Shown: in pieces, positions 9,591 to 18,507 of the stretch
Position numbering within the stretch: position 1 is the stretch's first letter
How the letters are laid out: every line of letters starts with the position of its first letter
NCBI RefSeq assembly: GCF_004341505.2
Contig: NZ_SLYP02000001.1
Coordinates: forward strand, 3,124,501 to 3,188,500
Source of the DNA: Sphingomonas sp. JUb134
GTDB taxonomy: Bacteria > Pseudomonadota > Alphaproteobacteria > Sphingomonadales > Sphingomonadaceae
Length of the DNA stretch: 64,000 nucleotides
Direction: 5' to 3'
Made by a program: the position numbers and the translations under genes
The notes under the pieces: model-generated
Database searches by the model: none
Told to the model about the DNA's origin: nothing
Seen by the model: the letters and a program-made list of their open reading frames with translations, nothing else

Positions 9591-9620
9591 CGCCCCCCGG
9601 AAGATGGCTTCCGGGGGGCG
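9591..9620 (+). terminator. Strong hairpin terminator after the TonB receptor
   Basis: Perfect 13-bp arms, CGCCCCCCGGAAG and CTTCCGGGGGGCG, flank an ATGG loop 14 bp after the stop codon. No T tract follows. Confidence 0.7.
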
Positions 9621-9837
9621 TACGCCCAGGATCGCGCTTCGCCGCACGACGCGGCCTCTCTCCCTCGATCGCACGGCAGCAGCGCTTCGCCCGGAAACCG
9701 CAGCGCCAGTCCGCCAGTTGCGAAATCCGCCCGACAATAGATGGCCTTCTTCGGAACCACCTGAGCCGGTTCGACGCATGGCCGCCAACCGTTCTCGCGA
9801 CGAGAAACCCAGTAAGCGTGGCCGGTAGGCCGCCTTG

Positions 9838-10440
9838 TTATTGCGGCCGGCTCTTCTGGTAGGCGAGCTTGCCAGCATGGCGGCGGATGGCGATGGCGGC
9901 GACGGCGCGCCGGGTGAAGCGTTCGTCGATGTCGTCAGGGTTGTAAGGGCCGCCATACCAGTTGCGCAGTCGGTCGTGTTCCTCGTGAGTGGGGTCGCCC
10001 ATGGCGTCGAGGAACATCTCGTATCCGGGCAAGCCACCGACATCCTCGGGTGGACAGCGCCGTTCGCCGGCGACGAAGCGCGGGTATTTGACGTCAGGCT
10101 CGCCGGGGCCGACCGTTTCCACGGTGATGGTGTGCCGCCAGTCGTCGCCCATGTCGTAGGTGTAGACGAGTTCTTTCATGCCCCGGTCGAGGAGGGCGGC
10201 GAGCTTCACGTTCTTGGCGGCCGCCATGCCGCTTTCCGACCACATCGGGTCCGGCACGCCGTAGCGGTGGTCGCCGGCCTCGAAGTGCCAGAGATGACAG
10301 TTCTCCCAGCCCATCGCAGCCTGGACGACATCGTGGAGCATCTTGAGGCTGGCGGTGACCGGCACGTCGACCCGGCGCCAGATGGCGGGTTCGATGTTGT
10401 CCAGGACGAGGTGCAGGCGGGCAACGGTTTCGGCGCTCAT
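9838..10440 (-). CDS. pRiA4b ORF-3 family protein (IS66 passenger)
   Basis: The 200-residue protein starts MSAETVARLHLVLDNIEPAIW and belongs to the plasmid pRiA4b ORF-3 family, whose biochemical function is unknown. Typical features are the PAIWRRVDVP opening, LHDVVQAAMGWENCHLW and YDMGDDWRHTITVE. It lies inside the IS66 terminal repeat and overlaps the tnpC stop by ATGA, so it is translated with the transposase and moves with the element. The same gene is present in copy 2 at 51192-51794. It could modulate transposition or be a carried cargo gene; the sequence does not decide. Confidence 0.85.
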   Translation of the reverse strand: MSAETVARLHLVLDNIEPAIWRRVDVPVTASLKMLHDVVQAAMGWENCHLWHFEAGDHRYGVPDPMWSESGMAAAKNVKLAALLDRGMKELVYTYDMGDDWRHTITVETVGPGEPDVKYPRFVAGERRCPPEDVGGLPGYEMFLDAMGDPTHEEHDRLRNWYGGPYNPDDIDERFTRRAVAAIAIRRHAGKLAYQKSRPQ

Positions 10441-11462
10441 GCCGCCAGCCTGGCAGGTTCGCGAGCCCAGTTCCACGGCATGAGCTCGTCCCAGCGGCTG
10501 GCGGGCCAGTCGTCGGCGACCCTGGCGATGACGTCGGCGATGTACGCCTGCGGGTCAACGCTGTTGGCCTTGCAGGTCTGGATGACGGTGTAGATCGCGG
10601 CGGCACGCTCGCCGCCCGCCCTGGAGCCGGCGAACAGCCAGTTGCGGCGACCAACGGCGACGCCGCGCAGGGCACGCTCGGCGATGTTGTTGTCGATCTC
10701 CAGGCGGCCGTCGTCGAGGAAGCGGCACAGTGCCGGCCAGCGTTTGGTGCCATAGGCGATGGCCTTGGCCATATCGGACTTGGGCGACAGGCGACGAAGG
10801 GCAGCGTCGAGCACCTCGCGCAAGGCGCCGACCAACGGCTTGGTTCGGTCCTGTCGCACTCGGTGCCGGACATCCGGTGGCTGGTCGCGCACCTCGGCTT
10901 CGACGGCATAGAGCGCGCCGAAGCGCTGGAGGATGTCGGTGGTCAGCGGCGTGGGGATGCGCTCGTGCAGGTCGAACACCTTGCGCCGGTAATGCGCCCA
11001 GCACGCTACCTCGGTGACACCGCTGCGGTACAGCCCGTCATAACCGGCATAGGCATCGGCCTGGAGGAAGCCGCGGAAGCCGGCGAGATGCGTCTGCGGG
11101 TGCGCGGCGGTCCGGTCGGGTGTGAAGCGATACCAGGTCGCGGGCGGCGCCGTGCTGCCGGACGCGCGGTCATCGGCCGCGTATACCCACAGCCGCCCGG
11201 TCGCGGTCTTGCCTCGGCCCGGGTCGAGCACCGGCACCGGCGTGTCGTCCGCATGGATCTTGTCTGCGGTCAAGACAGCATCACGGATACGGCTGACGAC
11301 CGGGTCGAGCAGGACTGCGGCCTGCCCGGTCCAGCCGGCAAGGGTGGAGCGGTCGATGTCGAGGCCCTGCGCCGCCATCATCTCGGCCTGACGATAGAGC
11401 GGCAGATGGTGGTCGAACTTGGAAACGACGACATGCGCCAGCGTGGCGAAGGTCGCCTTGCC
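10437..11462 (-). pseudogene. tnpC: tnpC transposase fragment (IS66 copy 1)
   Basis: This is the C-terminal part of the IS66 DDE transposase, equal to the residues from KATFATLAHVVVSKF onward in the intact copy. Catalytic-domain blocks ADKIHADDTPVPVLDPG, LQADAYAGYDGLY and the conserved DNNIAERALRG segment are present. The N-terminal leucine-rich and zinc-ribbon parts are gone. The frame stays open for about 50 more codons into the antisense of the methyltransferase fragment, but that extension is not transposase. It is expected to be inactive. Confidence 0.88.
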
Positions 11463-11747
11463 TGGGACAGCTTCTTCCATCTCTCGCCAGAAGACCAACG
11501 CAGCATGTTCGCGCGCTTTCAGGCGCACGCCGCACCCGGCGCGGCGCTGATGTTCACCAGCGGCGACGTCGAGGGCGTCGCGATCGGCGAACTTCAGGGC
11601 GATCCGCTCTATCATGGCAGCCTAAACGAGGCGGAATACCGGGCGCTGCTGGAGACGCATGGGTTCGATGTGGCCGCGCATGTGGCCCAGGACCCAACCT
11701 GTGGCTACCGCACGGTGTGGTTGGCCCGGCAGCGGGACACACCGTAA
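11463..11747 (+). pseudogene. 3' fragment of a class I SAM-dependent methyltransferase
   Basis: Ninety-four codons survive, starting WDSFFHLSPEDQRSMFARFQ and including AAPGAALMFTSGDVEGVAIG and LHYHGSL-like GDPLYHGSLNEAEYRALLE. This is the C-terminal half of a small class I methyltransferase, after the SAM-binding motifs. The 5' part was removed at the IS66 junction at 11462/11463. The stop at 11745-11747 appears native. It shows that a host gene stood here before the rearrangement. It should not be functional. Confidence 0.75.
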
Positions 11748-11973
11748 CCGATACGGGATCGGCTCCGGCCTCAACATTCTGGCCCGGCCTGAAGGCTGAC
11801 CTATCAGTGAACGCTCCTGTCGCTCGGCTCGCCTCACCATCGCCTCTTCAGCTTGCCACGATCCCCGGAACATCATGCTCAACCACAAACCGGTGGAGGC
11901 TGTTGAAAAACAGGTGCTTGCGACCGTGACGAGGGCGTGATTCACTCCTGCAAGGCGGCAGGGGATCACGGAC
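11748..11973. other. Gap with left end of an IS1182-like element
   Basis: No gene is seen in this 226-bp stretch. The motif GGCTGTTGAAAAAC near 11897-11911 resembles the left terminus of IS1182/IS5-group elements and precedes the transposase start at 11974. Confidence 0.45.
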
Positions 11974-12172
11974 ATGATGGGTCGGCAGGTGGCACAGGGC
12001 GCGCTGTTCTACGGCTTCCGGCTCGATGAGCATGTGCCGGTCGACCACCTGCTCCGACGCATCGACGGCGTGTTGGACTTCGGCTTTGTGCGCGAGGCGC
12101 TGGCAGCCAGCTACAGCACGAGCGGGCGGCCCTCGATCGATCCGGAATTGATGCTCAGGATGCTGTTGATTG
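11974..12172 (+). pseudogene. N-terminal fragment of an IS1182/IS5-type transposase
   Basis: About 66 codons remain: MMGRQVAQGALFYGFRLDE at the start, then VPVDHLLRRIDGVLDF and GRPSIDPELMLRMLLI. These are the DUF772 N-terminal domain of InsH/IS1182 transposases. The gene is cut by the left end of IS21 copy 1 at 12173; a stop inside the IS end closes the frame. The rest of this transposase is not found on the other side of the IS21, so the insertion was followed by deletion or recombination. Confidence 0.8.
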
Positions 12173-12280
12173 TGTGAAGGGCGGTGACAAACCAGGCCAC
12201 AGGACCGCCGGCGCAGTGCCGTCGGGGGCGGAGTAAAATCCGGCCAGTTGGTAAGCTGCTCCCTTTGCGGAGCGGCGGGG

Positions 12281-13768
12281 ATGTTTGTCGTGGAGAGCTA
12301 CGCAGCGGTCAGACGGTTTGTATTTGTCGAGGGGCATAGTCGCCGGGAAGCGGCGGAGGTGTTCGGGCTGAACCGGGATACGGTACGCAAGATGTGCCTG
12401 TATTCGGCGCCTCCTGGATACCGCCGGACGAAACCTCCGACCAAGCCGAAGCTCGGGACGCTGCTACCGGTTATCGACGCAATCCTGGCAGCCGACCGCG
12501 AGGCGCCGGGCAAGCAGCAGCACACGGCCAAGCGGATCTTTGAGCGGCTGCGCGACGAGCATGGCTATACGGGCGGCTACACGATGGTGAAGGACCATGT
12601 GCGGCTGTGCAGGGCCCGCGGGCGCGAGACCTTCGTGCCGCTGGCGCACCCGCCGGGGCATGCACAGGTCGACTTTGGCGAGGCGGTCGCGGTCGTCGGC
12701 GGGGAGCGGATGAAGATCCACTATTTCTGCATGTCGCTGCCGCAGTCGGATGCCTGCTTCTTCAAGGCGTATCCGCGCGAGACGACCGAGGCGTTTCTTG
12801 ACGGGCACGTGTCGGCATTCGCGTTCTTCGGGGGCGTGCCGCTGTCCATCCTCTACGACAACACAACCATCGCCGTGGCAAAGATCTGCGGCGATGGAAC
12901 GCGCGAGCGCACACGCGCCTTCACCGAGTTGGTCAGCCACTACCTGTTTCAGGACCGTTTTGCGCGTCCAGCGCGAGGCAACGACAAAGGCAAGGTCGAG
13001 GGGCTGGTGAAGTTTGCGCGCAACAACTTCATGGTGCCCGTGCCGGTCGCTGCCAATTTCGATGTCCTGAACGCCAGGTTCGAGGAGTCCTGCCGTACGC
13101 GCCAGGGCGAGCATGCCGGTCAGCACGCGCAGACCATTGCCGAGCGGCTGGCGGCAGACGTATCGGCATTGCGCACGCTGCCGTCCGTACCACTGGAGCC
13201 ATGCGAGAAACGCGCGGCGCGCGTGTCGTCGACCGCGATGGTGCGCTACCGGACCAACGACTATTCGGTGCCGACCGCGTACGGCTACCGCGACGTGATG
13301 GTGAAGGGGTTCGTCGACGAGGTCGTCATCATATGCGCGGGCGAAGAGATTGCCCGGCACGCGCGTTGCTACGACGAAGGCGTATTCGTCTCCAACCCAC
13401 TGCACTATCTCGCGCTCATCGAGACCAAGCCCGGTGCGCTCGACCAGGCGGCAGCCCTTCAGGACTGGAACCTGCCGGACATCTTCCAGCATCTGCGCCA
13501 CCTGCTCGAGGCCCGGATGGGCAACAAGGGTAAACGCGAGTTCATCCAGGTGCTGCGGCTGCTCGAGGCGATGCCGCTTCCCATCGTCACGGATGCCGTG
13601 ACCGAGGCAGTCCAGTTGGGCGCACCTGGTTTTGACGCGGTAAAACTCATCGCGCTGGCGCGTATCGAGCGCCGTCCGCCGCGCCTGGATTTAGCGGCGT
13701 ATCCGCACGTGCCCAAGATGGACGTCAAAACGACGTGCGCGGCCGACTATGCGGTGCTGGCAGCATGA
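12281..13768 (+). CDS. istA: IS21-family transposase IstA
   Basis: The 495-residue DDE transposase cuts and joins the element ends. The ATG at 12281 starts MFVVESYAAVRRFVFVEG, leading into a helix-turn-helix (about residues 10-40, REAAEVFGLNRDTVRKM). The rve-type catalytic core shows HAQVDFGEAV (first D), LSILYDNTTIAV (second D) and NDKGKVEGLVKFARNNF (E). Length is typical. The stop overlaps the istB start by ATGA, a conserved IS21 arrangement that couples synthesis of the two proteins. The protein appears intact, so the element could be active. Confidence 0.95.
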   Translation: MFVVESYAAVRRFVFVEGHSRREAAEVFGLNRDTVRKMCLYSAPPGYRRTKPPTKPKLGTLLPVIDAILAADREAPGKQQHTAKRIFERLRDEHGYTGGYTMVKDHVRLCRARGRETFVPLAHPPGHAQVDFGEAVAVVGGERMKIHYFCMSLPQSDACFFKAYPRETTEAFLDGHVSAFAFFGGVPLSILYDNTTIAVAKICGDGTRERTRAFTELVSHYLFQDRFARPARGNDKGKVEGLVKFARNNFMVPVPVAANFDVLNARFEESCRTRQGEHAGQHAQTIAERLAADVSALRTLPSVPLEPCEKRAARVSSTAMVRYRTNDYSVPTAYGYRDVMVKGFVDEVVIICAGEEIARHARCYDEGVFVSNPLHYLALIETKPGALDQAAALQDWNLPDIFQHLRHLLEARMGNKGKREFIQVLRLLEAMPLPIVTDAVTEAVQLGAPGFDAVKLIALARIERRPPRLDLAAYPHVPKMDVKTTCAADYAVLAA

Positions 13769-14616
13769 CGGACAAGGACGCCATGCCGGTGGGCACGACC
13801 GCAGGTACGCCACAGGTGCTGCTCGCCCATCATCTCAAACAACTCAAACTGCCAACCGTTCTGCGCGAGTACGAAAAGGTCGCGCGCGAATGCGCGCAAG
13901 GCGGGGTCGACCACACGCGCTACCTGTTGCGGCTTATCGAGTTGGAGCTCATCGACCGCGAGCGCCGGACCATCGAACGACGGATCCGCGCAGCCCGTTT
14001 CCCGGCTGTGAAGAGCTTCGACACCTTCGAGTTCACCGCCATCCCCAGCCTGAACAAGATGATGGTGGTCGAGCTCGCACGGTGCGAATATATCCTGCGC
14101 CGCGAGAACGTCATTGCGCTCGGCAACAGCGGGACAGGCAAGACGCATGTAGCCCTCGCGCTCGGCCTGGCGGCTTGCCAGAAGGGCTTCACAGTCGCCT
14201 TCACTACCGCGGCCTCGCTGGTGAACCAGTTGATGGAGGCGCGAGACGAGCGACGGCTGCTCAAGCTCCAACGCGAGATGGCGGCCGTGAAGCTGCTCGT
14301 CGTCGATGAACTCGGCTACGTCCCGTTGTCCCCGACCGGCGCCGAACTGCTCTTCGAGGTGCTGTCGCAGCGCTACGAGCGCGGCTCGACCATCATCACC
14401 TCCAACCTGCCGTTCGAGGACTGGACGCAGGTGCTCGCCTCCGAGCGGCTGACCGGCGCACTGCTCGACCGGCTCACCCACCATGCCACCATCCTGACCA
14501 TGAACGGCGACAGCTATCGCCTCAAGCAGTCCACCGGACGCAAACGTCGCGGGGCGGAGCAAAACCAGGCCAGTGCCCTGTCCGACCCGGACACCGGTGA
14601 GATATTATCTTCCTGA
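13765..14616 (+). CDS. istB: IS21 helper ATPase IstB
   Basis: IstB is the AAA+ ATPase that promotes IS21 transposition and target selection together with IstA. The 283-residue protein has a helical N-terminus (residues 1-95), Walker A GNSGTGKTH, Walker B LLVVDELGY and a downstream STIITSNLPFEDW sensor region. It starts at the ATG overlapping the istA stop. The third-position base at 13977 (GAA versus GAG in copy 2, synonymous) is the only difference noticed between the two IS21 copies. A terminal-repeat-like segment, GGCGGAGCAAAACCAGGCCA, lies inside its 3' end near 14555. Confidence 0.95.
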   Translation: MTDKDAMPVGTTAGTPQVLLAHHLKQLKLPTVLREYEKVARECAQGGVDHTRYLLRLIELELIDRERRTIERRIRAARFPAVKSFDTFEFTAIPSLNKMMVVELARCEYILRRENVIALGNSGTGKTHVALALGLAACQKGFTVAFTTAASLVNQLMEARDERRLLKLQREMAAVKLLVVDELGYVPLSPTGAELLFEVLSQRYERGSTIITSNLPFEDWTQVLASERLTGALLDRLTHHATILTMNGDSYRLKQSTGRKRRGAEQNQASALSDPDTGEILSS

Positions 14617-14636
14617 CCATCAGGCCGAGGACGGCA

Positions 14637-14678
14637 ACGATATGAAAAGGGCCCCGATCGGGGCCCTTTTCATATCGT
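14637..14678. terminator. 42-bp perfect palindrome inside IS21 copy 1
   Basis: Two 21-base arms, read ACGATATGAAAAGGGCCCCGA and its exact complement, meet without a loop. The GC core is flanked by A4 and T4, as in a bidirectional intrinsic terminator. It sits between istB and the right terminal repeats and is present identically in copy 2. Confidence 0.7.
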
Positions 14679-14745
14679 CAGCGCGCGCCTCAAGTGGCCT
14701 GCTTTTACTCCGCCCCGCTGGCCTGGTTTTGCTCCGCCGTTGACA

Positions 14746-15349
14746 GGTGGGGCTGGATGTATCTGTCGACCGTGCTCGACGACTTCTCGCGCTACATCAT
14801 CGCCTGGAAGCTGTGCACCAACATGCGAGCCGAGGACGTCACCGACACGCTGGACCTCGCCCTGGCGGCTTCTGGTTGCGACAGCGCCACGGTGCTGCAC
14901 AAACCCCGGCTACTCAGCGATAATGGCCCCAGCTACATCGCGGGTGAGCTGGCGGAATACATCGAGGCCCGGAAGATGAGCCATGTCCGCGGCGCCCCGT
15001 GTCATCCCCAAACCCAGGGCAAGATCGAGCGCTGGCACCAGACCCTGAAAAACCGCATCTTGCTGGAAAACTACTTCCTGCCCGGCGACCTCGAAGCCCA
15101 CATCGAGGCCTTCGTCGAGCACTACAATCACCAGCGATACCACGAGAGCCTGGCCAACGTGACGCCTGCCGACGCCTACTTCGGCAGGGCTCCGGCAATC
15201 ATCAAACTGCGCGAAAGGATCAAGCGACAGACCATCGAACATCGGCGCTTGCAGCACCGCAAGTTCGCCGCCTAACATCAACCCCCTGACGAGGTCCGCA
15301 CTCCGCTAATCTACGCCGCGAGTTGTGCCGAATGTTCTGACGACGGACA
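14746..15349 (+). pseudogene. IS3-family remnant A (3' part of orfB plus right end)
   Basis: The sequence equals the last 604 bp of the complete IS3 element at 19658-21180, in opposite orientation. It encodes the orfB integrase core from GWMYLSTVLDDFSRYI through SDNGPSYIAGELAEYIEARK and QTQGKIERWHQTLKNR (D and E of the DDE triad) to the native stop at 15275. It then runs to the IS end TGTCCGTCGTCAG (reversed) at 15349. IS21 copy 1 removed the 5' part. One base, G at 14991, differs from the intact copy (A at 20016 on the opposite strand), changing Cys to Gly. Confidence 0.9.
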
Positions 15350-16387
15350 GGGTCGGCGATAGCTTGCCCCCGAGGCGATCACGATCGCCTTGGAGATCAC
15401 GCGGGTGCCCCCCGCGATTTCGAGCGTCAGTTCCTTGCCCGAGCAGTCGAGCCGGTCGACATGCATCGGGACGGCGATCTCCGCGCCAAACTTGATCGCC
15501 TGATTGAAGGCGCGGCCAACCAGCGCACGACCGGAAATCCCAGTCGGGAAGCCCAGATAATTCTCGATCCGCGACGAGGCCCCGGCTTGGCCCCCTGTGT
15601 TGCGCCCGTCAAAGACGACTACCGAGAGCCCCTCCGACGCGGCATAGACGGCCGCCGCCAGCCCGGCCGGACCGGCACCGACGATCGCGACATCGAACCG
15701 CGCGCCATCCTTGATCGACGGCGTAATGCCGAGGCAGGTCGCGAGCTCGAGTTCGGTCGGATCGCGCAGGAAAGTGCCGTCAGGGCAGACGATCAGCGGC
15801 AGTTCGGCCGCTGATATACCAAGCCGCTCGATCAGCGCCTTGCCTTCTGCGTCGGTCGTCGCGTCCAGCACGAGGTTGGGATAGCCGGCACGGGTGAGGA
15901 ACACCTGCAGCCGAACAACTTTCGGGTTCGAGGGAGCTCCCACCAGGATAGTCCCGGCCTCCGCGTCCTCGATGAGCTCGACCCGGCGCAGGATGAGCGC
16001 GCGCATGACGATTTCGCCGAGATCGGCTGTCCCGATCATCAACGCACGAAGGTGCGGTGCGTCGAACGGGATGGCGATGCAGCCATCAGACCCCGCGCGC
16101 CCTGCCGAGATGGAAGGACGGCCGGCCAGGGCGTTCACCTCGCCGCTAAACTGGCCGACACCGTAACTCGTGACGGATGTCTCGCCGCTAAGGCCGCGTC
16201 GCCGGGTCAGCTCGATCTCACCTTCGATCACGAGCCATGAGGGAGTGCCGACGGCCCCGATCGAAAAGACAGCCTCGCCGGGCGCGAAGCGTTGCTCCGG
16301 ACCGCTCGCGAACCTGCGCGCGCTGTCGACCTGGTGGGCGGTCAGCGTCGGGAAGATCTGGTCTTTGCGGGTTTCCAAAATGCCCAT
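15350..16387 (-). pseudogene. Thioredoxin-reductase-like protein with cNMP-binding domain, 3'-truncated
   Basis: The gene starts at 16387 (MGILETRKDQIFPTLT) and encodes a cyclic-nucleotide-binding-like domain (about residues 15-130) and a linker domain. Next comes the FAD-binding start of a thioredoxin-reductase fold (DVAIVGAGPAGLAAAVYAAS, TGGQAGASSRIENYLGFP, AIVIASGASYRRP). It breaks off at the IS3 end at 15349, and the frame stops after 13 IS-encoded codons. The NADPH domain with the redox-active CxxC and the C-terminal FAD segment are missing, so reductase activity is not expected. Full-length relatives have about 550 residues. Confidence 0.85.
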
Positions 16388-16586
16388 GGGAACGCTAATC
16401 CTCGACGAGTTCGTGTTGTCAGATGCTGCGGGGCGCCGGCTCGCTCCCGCAAGCTTCGCTCTGCGCGATGATTTGGCAAGGGCGCGGACTGTGCCTCCGC
16501 GCACAAGCATGTTTCACTCTCTCCGGTTGCCCTGCGCTGCGGGGAGTGTGAGCGTGCCGACGAACCCGCTGAGAAAGGACCGCCAA
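16388..16586. promoter_or_regulatory. Divergent promoter region, cNMP-reductase / monooxygenase genes
   Basis: This 199-bp interval separates the two divergent genes. I see no clear palindrome. AAAGGA at about 16574-16579 is a plausible ribosome-binding site for the TTG start at 16587. Confidence 0.35.
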
Positions 16587-17231
16587 TTGTCCTCCCATGT
16601 GAAGATCGTTGCTGTGCTCGGCGCCAAGCCTGGCAAGGCTGATGCGCTCGAGGCGCTGCTGCGTGGAATGTTGGCGCCAAGCCGGGCCGAAACCGGCAAC
16701 CTGCGATATGATCTCTGGCAGGAGCCTGCACCGTCTGGTCGGATCGTGCTCGACGAGCTCTATACCGATCAGGCGGCGATCGACGCCCACCGGGCGACCC
16801 CGCACTTCCAGAGCTATCTGGGACAGATCGAGGGGCTCGCCGAACGGCTGGCGGTCGTTGTCCATCCCCTCGACATAGGCCGAACGAAGCTCCTCGCCGT
16901 TCATTCGAGACTGCCTGCAATTGTCGGTAGAAGTTCGGAGACGGTCGGATGGATATGCACGGTCTGCCGCAGGCGATCAGCGGTGGCGTCGTTCGCCATC
17001 ATATCGAGGATGCAATGGATCGCCTCGTCGCCAGAGGTGCCTAATATCGTTCCGCCCAAAATCCGGTCCGTCTCCGCGTCGACCACGATTTCCATGAACC
17101 CTGCCGTCTCATCTTTCTCCACCGCACGCCCTACCCTCGACATGGGGCGGCGGCCGACCTTTACGCTGCGCCCTGACGATCGCGCCTTATCCGCGCTGAT
17201 TCCGACCCGGCCGAGAGGCGGGTCGGTGTAG
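16587..17231 (+). CDS. Antibiotic-biosynthesis-monooxygenase (ABM) domain protein with lost stop
   Basis: The first about 97 residues form a typical small ABM/YgiN-like domain: VKIVAVLGAKPGKADALEAL, ETGNLRYDLWQEP, IVLDELYTDQAAIDAH and TPHFQSYLGQIEG. Such proteins are dimeric heme-free monooxygenases or quinol-oxidising enzymes. A TTG at 16587 is preferred as start because AAAGGA lies 8 bp upstream. After HPLDIG the frame does not stop but runs about 115 more codons antisense to the 3' part of the neighbouring oxidoreductase gene. That tail has no protein character, so the natural stop was probably lost. The domain itself may still fold. Confidence 0.6.
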   Translation: MSSHVKIVAVLGAKPGKADALEALLRGMLAPSRAETGNLRYDLWQEPAPSGRIVLDELYTDQAAIDAHRATPHFQSYLGQIEGLAERLAVVVHPLDIGRTKLLAVHSRLPAIVGRSSETVGWICTVCRRRSAVASFAIISRMQWIASSPEVPNIVPPKIRSVSASTTISMNPAVSSFSTARPTLDMGRRPTFTLRPDDRALSALIPTRPRGGSV

Positions 17232-18268
17232 AGCGCGTAGCAGGCGATCCGGTCGGTGACCTTGCGATCCGCGCCGTCCAGGAGGTTCTCTGCGACGATC
17301 TCGAAATCATTGTAGCTCGTGTGGGTGAAGGCGCCGCGGCCGTTGCAGTCACCGAGCGCCCAGACACCGGGCGCGGTCGTCTCGAGCCGATCATTCACGC
17401 GGATATAGCCCCGCTCGTCGATCTCGATGCCGGCGGCCTCGAGGCCCAGATCGCCCGTGTTGGGGATGCGGCCAACGGCCATCAGGACATGGCTCGCGAT
17501 AATTGCCGGCGCGCCGTGCGCGCACGTCAGGCCTACCTCGATCTTGTCCCCGTGAGGCGCGAAGCGGATACACTCGGCGTGCGTCCGGATTGCGATCCCT
17601 TCGTCCGCAAAAATGCGCTGCAATTCGGCCGAGACCCGCTCGTCCTCCCGGCCCACCAGGCGCTCGCCCTTTTCGACGACGGTCACTTCGGCACCGAAGC
17701 GGTGGAACGCCTGGGCGAATTCCAGGCCGACATAGCTTCCGCCGATCACGACCAGATGCGCCGGCACGGTGGAAAGCTTCAGGATGGAGCTGTTGGTGAG
17801 AAGCGGAACATCGGCGACGCCCGGCATGTCGGGAATGAAGGCCCGGCCGCCGACGTTGATGAAAATCTTGGCGGCGGTCAGAAGGTCGTCACCAACCCGA
17901 ACCGATCTGCCGCCCTCGAACCGCGCGTGACCGAAGATGAGGGTGCAGTTTTCCAGGCCGCGCAGCCATTCCTCATCGCGTCCCTGCGCATCCGAAGACA
18001 CCCTGCTGGTGCGCGCATGGACGCGCCCCATGTCGATGCTGATCGGACCCGTGACGACGCCGTACTCGGCACCGCGGCGCGCGAGATGCGCGGCGTAGGC
18101 TGAGGCCACCATCGTCTTGGTCGGCATGCAGCCGGTATTGACGCATGTGCCGCCCACCAGATGGCGCTCGACGATCGCGACCCTTTGTCCTGCGGTGGAA
18201 AGGCGGGCGGCGAGGGCGGGGCCAGCCTGGCCGGCACCGATGATGATCGCGTCGAAATGCTTCTCCAT
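16901..18268 (-). CDS. FAD-dependent pyridine-nucleotide disulfide oxidoreductase (mercuric-reductase-like)
   Basis: The 455-residue flavoprotein has an N-terminal FAD fold (FDAIIIGAGQAGPALAARLS), the redox disulfide GGTCVNTGCMPTK, an NAD(P)H fold (LVVIGGSYVGLEFAQAFHRF) and a second FAD contact, VWALGDCNGRGAFTHTSYND. The C-terminal dimer domain contains HIHPTVSELLPT, the His-Glu pair of the lipoamide dehydrogenase family. It lacks the N-terminal heavy-metal domain and the C-terminal Cys pair of true MerA, so it is better called a FAD-containing oxidoreductase of unknown disulfide substrate. It is intact. The neighbouring truncated thioredoxin-reductase-like gene suggests a former redox-stress cluster. 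Confidence 0.9.
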   Translation of the reverse strand: MEKHFDAIIIGAGQAGPALAARLSTAGQRVAIVERHLVGGTCVNTGCMPTKTMVASAYAAHLARRGAEYGVVTGPISIDMGRVHARTSRVSSDAQGRDEEWLRGLENCTLIFGHARFEGGRSVRVGDDLLTAAKIFINVGGRAFIPDMPGVADVPLLTNSSILKLSTVPAHLVVIGGSYVGLEFAQAFHRFGAEVTVVEKGERLVGREDERVSAELQRIFADEGIAIRTHAECIRFAPHGDKIEVGLTCAHGAPAIIASHVLMAVGRIPNTGDLGLEAAGIEIDERGYIRVNDRLETTAPGVWALGDCNGRGAFTHTSYNDFEIVAENLLDGADRKVTDRIACYALYTDPPLGRVGISADKARSSGRSVKVGRRPMSRVGRAVEKDETAGFMEIVVDAETDRILGGTILGTSGDEAIHCILDMMANDATADRLRQTVHIHPTVSELLPTIAGSLE

Positions 18269-18507
18269 AGGGCTCCGCCTCCCTGCTCGTGCTGGGTGAC
18301 GAGCGCGTTCGGAACATCCGAGCCTATCGTTCTGACCGGCATCGCGTCGAGGGCTACCGCGCGCCTTCCCGCAATATTCATAACGTTTAACCGGGATTTA
18401 CATGGCGGCCGTCGTGCGCGGATGAGATGAAGGGAGAGTCGATTGTTAGGAGCGGCCTGATGCCGGGCAAACTGAATGGATGAAGATCAAATGGCAGAAC
18501 GGATTGA

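Larger units (their letters stand above)
9812..11462 (-). mobile_element. IS66-family element, copy 1, 5'-truncated
   Basis: This is the right-hand 1651 bp of the IS66 element that is complete at 48791-51820. The terminal repeat GTAAGCGTGGCCGG starts at 9812. Sequence appears identical to 50170-51820 until 11462, where it switches abruptly to a methyltransferase gene fragment. It retains the passenger gene and the C-terminal two thirds of tnpC but has lost tnpA, tnpB and the other end, so it cannot move by itself. Confidence 0.9.
12173..14745 (+). mobile_element. IS21-family element, copy 1 (2573 bp)
   Basis: The ends are TGTGAAGGGCGGTGACAAAC on the left and, reversed, TGTCAACGGCGGAGCAAAAC on the right. 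Both are followed by further copies of a GGCGGAG-T/C-AAAA-nCCnGGCCA unit (left near 12233-12255, right near 14692-14737), the multiple terminal repeats typical of IS21. It carries istA and istB, followed by a 42-bp perfect palindrome. The flanks are an IS1182 remnant and an IS3 remnant, with no target duplication. An apparently near-identical copy lies inverted at 52789-55361. Confidence 0.93.

Noticed and set aside
9621..9811. A copy of the tRNA-Thr 3' end as left attachment site
   Set aside because: No match to the tRNA 3' segment is visible near the left boundary of the IS-rich region.
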